Origin: Pseudalkalibacillus sp. SCS-8
GTDB lineage: Bacteria > Bacillota > Bacilli > Bacillales > Fictibacillaceae
Assembly: GCF_040126055.1 (NCBI RefSeq)
Contig: NZ_CP143541.1
Coordinates: forward strand, 558,001 to 622,000
Length of the DNA: 64,000 nucleotides
Reading direction: 5' to 3'
The translations under genes were made by a program, and so were the position numbers. Positions 23,101-30,672 of this stretch are shown here, piece by piece; the first letter of the stretch is position 1, and every line of letters starts with the position of its first letter. The notes beneath the pieces were generated by a model. That model was given only the letters and a program-made list of their open reading frames with translations, was not told where the DNA came from and searched no databases.

Positions 23101-24890
23101 CTACGAATAAGGAAATAGATGTGATGGAGTTAAGAAATGAACTTAAGCTGGATCTTCCACTATTTATGGTTCCTTCTCATATCATTGTCATTGATAGATT
23201 CATATTGAATGCTAACGGCAAAATCGATTTGGACAAGCTGCCTAAGGTGAGTGGGAGTAAAGAGATCGGAAACCAACCAATACGCTCTAGATCATCTTCT
23301 GCTATTGAACAGCAGGTCTATGATATGTGGAGTAAAGTTTTGAACAGAGAAGATTTTAATTTTGATGATGATTTCTTTGAATTAGGTGGGGATTCATTAA
23401 AGTGGGTTTATTTGCTTAGTGATATAAGAGAGAAAATGAACCTTGACTGTACATTTACAGAAATCTATGAAAATAGCACTTTGGAAGCCTTCGCAAAAGT
23501 ATTAGAGACAAAGCAGCCCGTGGAGATTTCAACAGATAGTTATGAAAGACTCAATGATATTTACCCACTAGGCACAGCTCAGAAACGAATTTTCATAGTG
23601 GATTATTTTAAAGAAAATTCAACTCTTTATAATATGCCAACGATATATGAAATAAAAGGTCAATTAGATGTTGATCGGGTCAATAAAGTAATGAACCAAT
23701 TGGTTAAAAGACACGAAAGCTTACGAGCATCTTTTTCATTTGTTGATAATGAACCTGTACAAAAGATACAAGATGAAATTGAATTTCAAGTGGATTATAT
23801 CCAATTGAAAAATACGGATGAGAAATCCCTCATTCAATCATTAATCAAACCATTTGATTTACGAACGGCACCATTAATTAGAACAACCGTGATTGAAAAG
23901 ACTGATGGTGAATTCCTTTTGTTCTTAGATATGCATCATATCGTATGTGATGGGGTGTCTCTGGAGGTTCTTTTACAGGAATTCTTAGAATTGTATCACG
24001 GCCAGACGCTACCTGATTTAAACCGGAGTTATACAGACTATATTTCCTGGCAGAATCATAACTACAGTACAACATCAGTGATCAGGCAAAGAGAGTTCTG
24101 GAGTGAGAAACTGGCTGGTTATCATAATCAAGATGTCTTACCAGTAGATTTTCCAAGAGACAAGCAAGAAATAGTGGAATCTAATGTTGTAGAATTTTCG
24201 TTACCTTCTGAACTTCATGAGCAATTGACCGTGTTGACAAAGAAATTCAAGTGTACAATATCTGTTTTATTGACAGCCATTTATGCTGTCCTGCTCCATA
24301 AATATTCGAATCGTAATGACATAATTGTAGGGTGTGTATCTGCAGGAAGACAATATCCAAATGTTAAACAGATTGTCGGAATGTTTACGAATACACTTCC
24401 AATCCGGTATTCCATCGATAAAGAGCTTGAATTCAATGAATTTTTATATTCAGTAAATCAAGAGATGATGCGTGCTTTTGATAACCAAGACTTCCAATTT
24501 GATGACATGATTGACACACTGAATTTTGATCGGGTTATTGGGAAGACGCCTTTGATTGATTCACTATTTCAATTCCAAGGTCTCCATTTAGAAAATAGAA
24601 CTTATCGTCATTTACAAATGGAACCATATCAAGTTGGGGTAACAAGTTCGAAGTTTGATCTTGAGATATATGTACAGCAGAAAAATCATACTCTGGAGTT
24701 TTCTATCAATTATCGTAAAAGCCTTTTTACAGAAGATACAATTTCCAATCTGGTTCAAGATTACCAACGACTAGCAGAATCTATAACATGTAATCCTTTT
24801 ACAAGAATTAAAAATCTAGATCTCCTTGATTCTGAGGAAGTGGAAAAAAATACGGAAAATTTATTTGAAATTGTTGATCTCGACGTTTAA
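14124..24890 (+). CDS. NRPS2: C-A(Glu)-T-C-A(Val)-T-C-A(Leu)-T-C peptide synthetase
   Basis: A 3588-residue peptide synthetase adding three residues. The N-terminus (LLTPMQESMIYY) fits an acceptor COM region that would dock to the E-domain tail of NRPS1; the first C domain (HHIILDG, about 145) should therefore accept a D-configured donor. A1 (about 460-985) has code DAKDLGVVD, the same as the Glu-activating module of surfactin synthetase. A2 (about 1525-2020) reads DAFWLGGTF, valine. A3 (about 2560-3050) reads DAWFLGNVV, as in surfactin leucine modules. Carriers have GGHSLK, GGNSLL and GGDSLK; the other C domains have HHISFDG, HHIVSDG and HHIVCDG. The protein ends with a complete C domain (about 3143-3588), whose acceptor must be on NRPS3. 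There is no E domain, so these residues should stay L. It begins 63 bases after NRPS1. Confidence 0.95.
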   Translation: MFSKDEIQDMCLLTPMQESMIYYKRRAESDNNHAYYQQIHCTLEGQLNIDRFRETVNHIVNKYDILRTAFLYKNVSKPVQIILKQRNIDVMYEDLTNSKINISKRLNNYKCEDKEKGFDLLKDPLVRISIFKESMNTFSIIFSFHHIILDGWSLSNLLSELKSVYTDLTLYNRITFKDVEPFTKFLKWQEKQDKDTALNFWKEYLDGYSKKASIFQKNQLEETDSNKYQKVVHIIGRDKTKKMGAIANRLGVTPASMFNTMWGIVLQKYNQTDDVVFANVTSGRTADIDGIEEIVGMFINSIPVRIRSEKDMSLKNLLLKINEESLIRTENSHVSLSEIQSLTEMKNNLIDNVVVFENYPFNKDMFESTDDRLRFTVKNFEVTGHSNYDFNLTIYSGEEIKLSANVNTTLYDPIYIENVLNSFERIADAMIEDLNQHVEEIDLLSGEHKDLLLEYSCFSNIQRTQREKDDATFNQLFETVVEKNQFRQAVSYKGRSITYDQLDKYANQLASRMIQSGCKPGNVIGVYAERSVEMIIATVAIIKAGGVYLPLNRYYPDEVLQNILEENKVQQILVYDDIQDTFKNEHHTKVVNISLENNELYSDQNVQCVPNINKSSSLLYMLYTSGTTGKPKGVAVEHNQLINTIRGLEEEIYRNYASHLRVGLVAPNFFDASIKQIFASLLLGHTLYIVDEETRFNGQKLLEYIINEQIEIIDGTPAHLKMMSAAIENSQEETLSGLFLKGMLVGGEKLIAEDARDFLHKYENDDFNLYNVYGLTECAVDTTTFKINRKNIDQFKQVPIGKPLQNQSVLILDKNQRLVPVGVEGEIYIGGKSVARGYIHDSTLQAERFVSLPDFDANLFYKTGDLGLWGDDGNILYRGRSDFQVNIRGYRIELQEIEHAIQGFDGIRDVVVLDVDKEDTEHLCAFFVAEESIDVYRLRNFLIEKLPQYMVPSFFSQIDQIPLKTNGKVDAIKLKKRVGDSHRIFDFVAPRNQTEAKLADLWKNTLKLNKAGVKDNFFSMGGHSLKAMELIMQIAKIFRVDISFKYFFGHPTIHELADYITRSQKSHIEINKVGKKDYYHVSTQQKRMYTFFKYDPNSTVYNIIDIYKIKGEINRLKFQNALNQLVERYEILRTIYDEVDGKVVQRVLDQTQLQIKHEKVEMFNAKKYSEITNKVVRPFNLNEEIPFEIHLVESPLNESVLILNMHHISFDGISISVFLEELFSLYLDKKLPPVSINYKDYAEWEIENVDRGRTQVLEEYWLEMFKGEIPTLNFPLDNARPPLRDYSGDHIDFELDQDTLAALKKITNETETTVYTVLYSLFNLLLYKYTGQKDIVTGTITSGRFHPDIKRALGMFVNTCAMRTSIDTNHNLETFFRNQRDTILEMFEYQDYSFEALIELLDIQSEKNRNPLFDVLFSMNNYDEFELPNSDKDLSIEPVEIEFPISKFDLALIGAEKKDTISFRLEYSNILFKRDSMVAFIDHFINLIKNSASGLRNQLSEIEIITKQERNLILNEFNATTTLYPREKTLKDLFEEQCVIKPDKKALVYNNQSMTYKALNERANQVARYLIDEGVKHETVVGISMIQGFDRVAAILGVIKAGGAFLPIDETYPDERIDFMLKDSNARIVVSDTSLTNLDYTGKVVNIQSQDIYKREISDVHTLSVSPESLAYIMYTSGSTGNPKGVMVEHKNVIRLVKETNYIDFLESDRILQGSTIVFDASTFEIWGALLNGIQLHLVDKETILHPEKLKRVIEKEDITIMWMTAPHFNVVSQGDPEIFKNLRYLLVGGDVLAPGPIEKVRKACKGVKLLNGYGPTENTTFSTIHPIEDKYSRNIPIGKPISNSTVYILDSHRQLQAIGAVGEIYVGGEGVTRGYLNNDELTEQKFVDNPFIPGERLYRTGDFGRWLSNGAVEYLGRADQQVKVRGFRIETGEIINTILDHPLVNEATVLIKENDESEKYIAAYVVLKQTNQSYLLNSIKQFVIDKLPEYMQPAFIFEVKKIPLTLNGKVDKKSLLSISESTVTEYHCETPSNRTEEKLLSVWKEVFGRNDIRTTDGFFDLGGNSLLAIKLLAKIKDEFGADVSIKELFVQSSIKNLANYIQNNQGVLLQKISKSTEKEFYAVTLAQERLYALSIVDEHNLAYNMPRVFIVKGNLDIQRLKESFMKLHERHEAFRTSFHTMKNKIVQKVNKYTEIDFEYVKLLNGNLQEQLQASIQPFNLRTAPLVRMKVIQYDETEYAVFIDMHHIVSDGESLNLFLEELFKLYSIDKDKKLEDIEIHQKDFAEWQKSLYEKPEMVEKELYWSEFINDFPLFTFPYDYLKPDNKKFNGATVECQLGEGSGQKIKDLAIAFECTPYVVLLTIFKIILSKNTQQENIVVGTSLNGRKYKEIQNTIGMFTRTVPLQASVHHDKTVEQLMKEVKEDIFNAIDHQEYETENLSDKIEASTDGPNNSLFNVVFTFDHKEKLPEYVEGLKMSEYPIRFDYSKFDLVFSVIEMDGEFSLNLQYNGDLFRDRTAHQIVTSFTNVFNRIQSNQTIGEIELITEEERKKILEDFNRTTVNYPFKNSLMDHIAESVRKFPDKNAAVFKNHVLTYKQLDDKAADLAVELMDRGIGKNDIVAILMESELDLLVAMLGTMKAGAAFLPIDPNYPDKRIQYLLEDSRSKLLITKRNWIKEFQPLTSYLLLDERLVNRKRKNIVFPSLQKTDLAYVIYTSGTSGKPKGVMVEHHALMNLCFWHNEQFDVSENDHASKYAGVGFDATIWEVFPYLIKGSTIYFIEDKDKLDTYRINEFFERNNITIGFLPTQIGEQFIKLKNDSLRMLLLGGDRLKEFIPKPYSIVNNYGPTENTVVTTSHFVEEKSANIPIGKPVANSKVYILDDNRKVVPIGLPGELCIAGKSLSAGYLYNPQLTAEKFVESPFDKFERMYRTGDIAKWNEDGTITFLGRKDNQIKIRGNRVEISEIEAALLGHEDIGSAIVVPKDDVQRDLVAYITTNKEIDVMELRNELKLDLPLFMVPSHIIVIDRFILNANGKIDLDKLPKVSGSKEIGNQPIRSRSSSAIEQQVYDMWSKVLNREDFNFDDDFFELGGDSLKWVYLLSDIREKMNLDCTFTEIYENSTLEAFAKVLETKQPVEISTDSYERLNDIYPLGTAQKRIFIVDYFKENSTLYNMPTIYEIKGQLDVDRVNKVMNQLVKRHESLRASFSFVDNEPVQKIQDEIEFQVDYIQLKNTDEKSLIQSLIKPFDLRTAPLIRTTVIEKTDGEFLLFLDMHHIVCDGVSLEVLLQEFLELYHGQTLPDLNRSYTDYISWQNHNYSTTSVIRQREFWSEKLAGYHNQDVLPVDFPRDKQEIVESNVVEFSLPSELHEQLTVLTKKFKCTISVLLTAIYAVLLHKYSNRNDIIVGCVSAGRQYPNVKQIVGMFTNTLPIRYSIDKELEFNEFLYSVNQEMMRAFDNQDFQFDDMIDTLNFDRVIGKTPLIDSLFQFQGLHLENRTYRHLQMEPYQVGVTSSKFDLEIYVQQKNHTLEFSINYRKSLFTEDTISNLVQDYQRLAESITCNPFTRIKNLDLLDSEEVEKNTENLFEIVDLDV

Positions 24891-24940
24891 GGATGTTCCA
24901 TTAAGGCTTGAAAATTGTGAAACGAGGATGATGAAAATAT

Positions 24941-27900
24941 ATGGGCTTAAGTACATCAAGAAAGAACTTATTGTTAAGCAGTGAACGTTATGGTGAGGAG
25001 AAGAACTTTTGGAAGGATTACCTAATAGAATCAGAAAACTTGAACACCCATTTACCATACGACGAGAACAACGATAGCAATAAAGCTTATAGTAAATCTT
25101 CTATAGAGTTCACAGTGCCTGCAAATACGGATCGTAGTATACAAAAAATCGTTAGTAATTCGCAAATGGGCTACTATATGATTCTAGTTTCAGTCGTTAA
25201 CATGATTTTAGAAAATCATGTTAACGGCGAGCATATTGGATTAGGTATTCCAGTCGTAACCAAAGGGACTGGTAACCAAGAATACTTAAGTAAAATGTTA
25301 CCGATGGTGAATCCAGTATTAAGGTTTAAGGAAAAACGCTACATTGAATATCTTAAAGAGTTGATGTCTAATCTAAGATCTATTGATCAAAACAAAAATA
25401 TCCCGTTTGCGTATATTACTGAATGTTTGGGCGAATATGGAACAAAAACATATCGTGATGTTTATGGTGCTGCAGTAGTCTTAGATGGGATTCAAGATAA
25501 GAATGAAATAGAGAAATTACAATTAGACAGCATCTTCTCAATAGATACAAATGAGCGTTCTACAAAGATAAAAATCACATATAATTCAAAACTTTATAAG
25601 AAATCGTCGATACAAAATATAGGAGAGAAAATTCTGAATATATTGGAGCAGGTCTCTTCTCATCCAAAGAAAAAAATCTCTGAAATTGATTTTTTAAATT
25701 CAAAGGAAAAGGAAATCATACTGAATCAATTCAATGACACGACCAGAGAATATCCAAAAGAGAAATCAGTCAAGGATCTTTTCGAGGAACAATGTCGACT
25801 TGTTCCTGGGAAACGGGCACTCGTCTATAACGGAAAAAGCATCAGCTACCAGGAATTGAACGAAAAATCGAACCAAGCAGCTCATTTACTAAGAAAGGAA
25901 GGCGTACAGGAAGGGACTGTCGTCGGTCTTTCACTGAAGCAAGGGTTCGATCGGTTCGTCGGTATTCTAGGAATTATAAAAGCCGGTGGCGTGTTCCTTC
26001 CAATTGATGACGAATATCCAGCTGCACGAAAAGCATTCATGTTAAAGGATAGTGCAGCCCAACTCCTTATCTCTGACACTGAGAACCGAGAAACCCTCAA
26101 CTTTGATGGGAAGATCATCAGTCTTACAGATGAAAGATTGGAAGCGGAAAATAAAGCAGATCTTAAAACCGCCCTGGAAGCGAAGAATCTAATCTATATC
26201 ATGTACACGTCAGGGTCTACAGGTACCCCGAAAGGGGTTATGGTGGAACATCGGAATGTTGTAAGGCTTGTCAAAGATACGGAATTCATCCGGTTTCAAG
26301 ACAGGGACAAAATGCTCCAAGGGAGCACGGTTGTATTTGATGCTTCCACATTTGAAATCTGGGGGGCATTGCTGAACGGACTGGAGCTTCACCTCGTCGA
26401 TAAAGAGACGATGCTTGATGCACGGAAATTGGAAGAAAAGTTGAGACAAAACCAGATTACCATCATGTGGATGACGGCACCTCTCTTCAATCAAATCAGT
26501 AAAAACGAGCCATCGATGTTTCAAGGTCTGAATTATTTACTTGTTGGTGGAGATGCCCTTTCGTTGGAACCGATTGAGAAGGTCCGGTCAGCTTGTCCAG
26601 ATTTGAAAATATTGAACGGTTACGGTCCAACGGAAAACACGACTTTCTCTACGACACATTTAATTGAAAAGGGATATACAAAAACCATCCCGATTGGTAA
26701 ACCCATTACGAACTCAAAAGCCTATATCGTTGACAAGGACATGAACCTACAGTCTATTGGAGCAGTTGGCGAGATATATGTCGGAGGAGACGGTGTCTCC
26801 AGAGGGTATATCAACAATGATGAGCTAAGCCGGGAAAGATTTATAGACAGCCCATTTATAGAAGGGGAAAGGTTGTATCGGACAGGCGATCTCGGGAGAT
26901 GGTTAGAGGATGGAAGCATCGAGTTTCTGGGAAGAACCGATCATCAAGTAAAGGTTAGAGGATATCGGATTGAGGTTGGAGAGATAGAAAACGTGTTGAA
27001 CTCCCACCCGCTTGTCAAGGAAGCTACAGTGCTTATCAGGGAGAGGGGGGAAAATGAAAAATATATCAGTGCTTATGTCGTACTGAATGGAGATGATACG
27101 GACGGTATAACTTCTGTAACGGATTATGTTTGGAGGACGCTTCCGGACTACATGCAACCCTCCTTCATCGTACCAGTGGATAGGATACCATTGACGATTA
27201 ACGGGAAGATCGATAAGTCTGCACTGATAAATAAAGAGAACGAAATAATAGCAAATAATTTTGAAGAACCTAAAAACGAATTAGAAATGAATCTATCAGA
27301 AATCTGGAAAGATTTATTTCAAAGAAAGAAAATCAGTATCAATCATAGTTTCTTTGATTTAGGTGGTAACTCATTAATTGCAATAAAACTGATTAATATG
27401 ATCAGGAACCAATTCAAGTGTAATCTCGAATTGGCAGATATATTGAGTAATGTCACCATTAAGACACTTGCTAAACATATTAATAAGCAAAGGAACAAAG
27501 GTATTACGGAGAAGCTGGAGTCTCCAATAATCCATGATAGCTCATTACCTACCCTATATGAGGCATCTCCCTTACAACGCAGGATCTATATGGCAGATGT
27601 GATGACTAAAGCCAGTGTAAGCTATAATATTCCAATCTTCCTGAAATCAAAAGGTATTATGGATGTATCTTTATTAGAAAAGGCAGCAAATCTTCTAGTG
27701 AAGCGACACGAGTCACTAAGAACAAGATTTAAATTTAAAGAAGACAAGTTATATCAAGTAATTGATCCTTATAAGAGCTTCTTACTCAATGTTAAACATG
27801 TCCTAACTTCTGAAGCTGAAGAGTTAATGAAGGCGTTCATTCGACCATTTGAAATCGAAACAGGTGGAAATTTATTTAGAATAGAAGTGCTCCAAGTATC

Positions 27901-30628
27901 CAACAAAGAAACGATTATTATGATGGATGCACATCATAGCATATCAGATGGTCGATCGACAGAAATATTAATCGATGAACTTATTAAAGCCTATCAAGGC
28001 CTTACTCTACCAGAATTGAAGTATCAGTATAAAGATTTTTCGAACGTTCAGAATGATTATTTGACGACACATCGTAACCTTTCTTGCGAGGAGTATTGGG
28101 AAAATCAATTGAAACACGGGGATACTTTAATTGAACTTCCCTTCGATTACGAAGTGAATACCCAATTGGAGGGTGCTGAACTGAGGCAACCTCTAGGTAA
28201 TCAATTGGCCGTAAAAGTGGAGGAAATCAGTAAAGAATTGAATGTCACCAACTACGTCACATTCTTAACTATATTGAAAATCCTATTTGCCAAGTACACT
28301 CAAAAGGATAATGTCACGATAGCATCTCCTGTCACTCATAGAGATATTACAGAATGGGAACATGTGGTAGGAATGTTCGTTAACATGTTACCAATAACTA
28401 GTAAAGTTAATCCAAATAGTAGCTTTGTGGAGCTCGTAAAAACAGTGAGTGAGAGAGTACTCGATGCGCATAAGAATAAAGATTATCAATTCGATAAGCT
28501 TGTAGAAAAACTGAAGCTTACTAGAAACTCTAAGGATAACCCAATCTTCAATGTAACTTTCGATATGCATCATCATGAAATTGGACATGACCTGCATAAT
28601 TCTAAAGACATTACTTTTGAAATTTTGGAAAGTGAAAGTGGTATTTCAAAATTCGATTTAAGTATTGTGGCCATAAAAAAAGGAACAGGAATTAGCTTGG
28701 TGTTCCAATATAATACAAAAGCGTTTAAACATGAATCAATTAAAAGAATTGCAAAATCTTTTGTAAACATTCTTAAACAAATCATTATCGACCCTGAAGT
28801 AAAGTTATCCAAGATAACCTTGAACAATATTGAAGATAAGGAAATCATACTGAATCAATTCAATGACACGACCAGAGAATATCCAAAAGAAAAATCAGTC
28901 AAGGATCTTTTCGAGGAACAATGTCGACTTGTCCCTGGGAAACGGGCACTTGTCTATAACGGAAAAAGCATCAGCTACCAGGAATTGAACGAAAAATCGA
29001 ACCAAGCAGCTCATTTACTAAGAAAGGAAGGCGTACAGGAAGGGACTGTCGTCGGTCTTTCACTGAAGCAAGGGTTCGATCGGTTCGTCGGTATTCTAGG
29101 AATTATAAAAGCCGGTGGCGTGTTCCTTCCAATTGATGACGAATATCCAGCTGCACGAAAAGCATTCATGTTAAAGGATAGTGCAGCCCAACTCCTTATC
29201 TCTGACACTGAGAACCGAGAAGCCCTCAACTTTAATGGGAAGATCATCAGTCTTACAGATGAAAGATTGGAAGCGGAAAATAAAGCAGATCTTAAAACCG
29301 CCCTGGAAGCGAAGAATCTAATCTATATCATGTACACGTCAGGGTCTACAGGTACCCCGAAAGGGGTTATGGTGGAACACCGGAATGTTGTAAGGCTTGT
29401 CAAAGAGACGGAATTCATCCGGTTTCAAGACACGGACAAAATGCTCCAAGGGAGCACGGTTGTATTTGATGCTTCCACATTTGAAATCTGGGGGGCATTG
29501 CTGAACGGACTGGAGCTTCACCTCGTCGATAAAGAGACGATGCTTGATGCACGGAAATTGGAAGAAAAGTTGAGACAAAACCAGATTACCATCATGTGGA
29601 TGACGGCACCTCTCTTCAATCAAATCAGTAAAAACGAGCCATCGATGTTTCAAGGTCTGAATTATTTACTTGTTGGTGGAGATGCCCTTTCGTTGGAACC
29701 GATTGAGAAGGTCCGGTCAGCTTGTCCAGATTTGAAAATATTGAACGGTTACGGTCCAACGGAAAACACGACTTTCTCTACGACACATTTAATTGAAAAG
29801 GGATATACAAAAACCATCCCGATTGGTAAACCCATTACGAACTCAAAAGCCTATATCGTTGACAAGGACATGAACCTACAGTCTATTGGAGCAGTTGGCG
29901 AGATATATGTCGGAGGAGACGGTGTCTCCAGAGGGTATATCAACAATGATGAGCTAAGCCGGGAAAGATTTATAGACAGCCCATTTATAGAAGGGGAAAG
30001 GTTGTATCGGACAGGCGATCTCGGGAGATGGTTAGAGGATGGAAGCATCGAGTTTCTGGGAAGAACCGATCATCAAGTAAAGGTTAGAGGATATCGGATT
30101 GAGGTTGGAGAGATAGAAAACGTGTTGAACTCCCACCCGCTTGTCAAGGAAGCTACAGTGCTTATCAGGGAGAGGGGGGAAAATGAAAAATATATCAGTG
30201 CTTATGTCGTACTGAATGGAGATGATACGGACGGTATAACTTCTGTAACGGATTATGTTTGGAGGACGCTTCCGGACTACATGCAACCCTCCTTCATCGT
30301 ACCAGTGGATAGGATACCATTGACGATTAACGGGAAGATCGATAAGTCTGCACTGATTAATTCAGAGTCATCGTTTCTTAAAGATCCTGATTTGGAAGAG
30401 CCAAGTAGTGAAGTCGAAGAAAAGTTATATGAGATTTGGCAAGAAGTACTAAAAACATCAAGCATCGGAGTAGATGATAACTTCTTTGAAGTAGGTGGAA
30501 ATTCTATATTGTTAGTCTCCCTGCATCAAAAATTAACAGAAGCTTTTGAAAAAGATATTGAGATAGCGGACTTATTTTCCAATCCATCCATAAGTAGCCT
30601 AGCTCAATTTATTGAAGAACTAGCATAA
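24941..30628 (+). CDS. NRPS3: half-C-A(Val)-T-C-A(Val)-T peptide synthetase
   Basis: An 1895-residue synthetase adding two residues. Residues 1-265 align only with the C-terminal lobe of a condensation domain (beginning near FWKDYLIESENLN); the N-lobe and its HHxxxDG motif are missing, so this part cannot be a working C domain alone. The complete C domain at the end of NRPS2 probably makes the bond to the first carrier here. A1 (about 260-763) and A2 (about 1303-1806) both give code DAFWLGGTF, valine, and are nearly identical in DNA. The carriers have GGNSLI (about 810) and GGNSIL (about 1855); the intact middle C domain (872-1300) has HHSISDG. The protein ends after the last carrier with no TE or E domain, so the chain should pass to the KS of PKS1. 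The start at 24941 has only a weak ribosome binding site (GAGG at 24924-24927). Confidence 0.92.
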   Translation: MGLSTSRKNLLLSSERYGEEKNFWKDYLIESENLNTHLPYDENNDSNKAYSKSSIEFTVPANTDRSIQKIVSNSQMGYYMILVSVVNMILENHVNGEHIGLGIPVVTKGTGNQEYLSKMLPMVNPVLRFKEKRYIEYLKELMSNLRSIDQNKNIPFAYITECLGEYGTKTYRDVYGAAVVLDGIQDKNEIEKLQLDSIFSIDTNERSTKIKITYNSKLYKKSSIQNIGEKILNILEQVSSHPKKKISEIDFLNSKEKEIILNQFNDTTREYPKEKSVKDLFEEQCRLVPGKRALVYNGKSISYQELNEKSNQAAHLLRKEGVQEGTVVGLSLKQGFDRFVGILGIIKAGGVFLPIDDEYPAARKAFMLKDSAAQLLISDTENRETLNFDGKIISLTDERLEAENKADLKTALEAKNLIYIMYTSGSTGTPKGVMVEHRNVVRLVKDTEFIRFQDRDKMLQGSTVVFDASTFEIWGALLNGLELHLVDKETMLDARKLEEKLRQNQITIMWMTAPLFNQISKNEPSMFQGLNYLLVGGDALSLEPIEKVRSACPDLKILNGYGPTENTTFSTTHLIEKGYTKTIPIGKPITNSKAYIVDKDMNLQSIGAVGEIYVGGDGVSRGYINNDELSRERFIDSPFIEGERLYRTGDLGRWLEDGSIEFLGRTDHQVKVRGYRIEVGEIENVLNSHPLVKEATVLIRERGENEKYISAYVVLNGDDTDGITSVTDYVWRTLPDYMQPSFIVPVDRIPLTINGKIDKSALINKENEIIANNFEEPKNELEMNLSEIWKDLFQRKKISINHSFFDLGGNSLIAIKLINMIRNQFKCNLELADILSNVTIKTLAKHINKQRNKGITEKLESPIIHDSSLPTLYEASPLQRRIYMADVMTKASVSYNIPIFLKSKGIMDVSLLEKAANLLVKRHESLRTRFKFKEDKLYQVIDPYKSFLLNVKHVLTSEAEELMKAFIRPFEIETGGNLFRIEVLQVSNKETIIMMDAHHSISDGRSTEILIDELIKAYQGLTLPELKYQYKDFSNVQNDYLTTHRNLSCEEYWENQLKHGDTLIELPFDYEVNTQLEGAELRQPLGNQLAVKVEEISKELNVTNYVTFLTILKILFAKYTQKDNVTIASPVTHRDITEWEHVVGMFVNMLPITSKVNPNSSFVELVKTVSERVLDAHKNKDYQFDKLVEKLKLTRNSKDNPIFNVTFDMHHHEIGHDLHNSKDITFEILESESGISKFDLSIVAIKKGTGISLVFQYNTKAFKHESIKRIAKSFVNILKQIIIDPEVKLSKITLNNIEDKEIILNQFNDTTREYPKEKSVKDLFEEQCRLVPGKRALVYNGKSISYQELNEKSNQAAHLLRKEGVQEGTVVGLSLKQGFDRFVGILGIIKAGGVFLPIDDEYPAARKAFMLKDSAAQLLISDTENREALNFNGKIISLTDERLEAENKADLKTALEAKNLIYIMYTSGSTGTPKGVMVEHRNVVRLVKETEFIRFQDTDKMLQGSTVVFDASTFEIWGALLNGLELHLVDKETMLDARKLEEKLRQNQITIMWMTAPLFNQISKNEPSMFQGLNYLLVGGDALSLEPIEKVRSACPDLKILNGYGPTENTTFSTTHLIEKGYTKTIPIGKPITNSKAYIVDKDMNLQSIGAVGEIYVGGDGVSRGYINNDELSRERFIDSPFIEGERLYRTGDLGRWLEDGSIEFLGRTDHQVKVRGYRIEVGEIENVLNSHPLVKEATVLIRERGENEKYISAYVVLNGDDTDGITSVTDYVWRTLPDYMQPSFIVPVDRIPLTINGKIDKSALINSESSFLKDPDLEEPSSEVEEKLYEIWQEVLKTSSIGVDDNFFEVGGNSILLVSLHQKLTEAFEKDIEIADLFSNPSISSLAQFIEELA
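25709..27228 (+). repeat. 1520-base duplicated A-domain segment, copy 1
   Basis: This segment matches 28838-30357 base for base (offset 3129) except for eight differences I could find by reading, all in the first half. It covers almost exactly one adenylation domain of NRPS3. It looks richer in G+C than the surrounding NRPS code, which suggests an imported or converted block. Confidence 0.92.
28838..30357 (+). repeat. 1520-base duplicated A-domain segment, copy 2
   Basis: Second copy of the segment at 25709-27228. The protein differences are only four: T to A, D to N, D to E and R to T. The roughly 850 bases at the 3' side are identical in both copies. Confidence 0.92.
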
Positions 30629-30672
30629 GTTGATTCAGCAGAAGTCAAATAAAATGTTGAGGAGTGAACATA

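Noticed and set aside
24860..24960. NRPS2 and NRPS3 as one gene broken by a stop or frameshift
   Set aside because: NRPS2 ends after a complete C domain, and NRPS3 starts inside another one with its own start; joining them would give a C plus half-C fusion, not a normal module.
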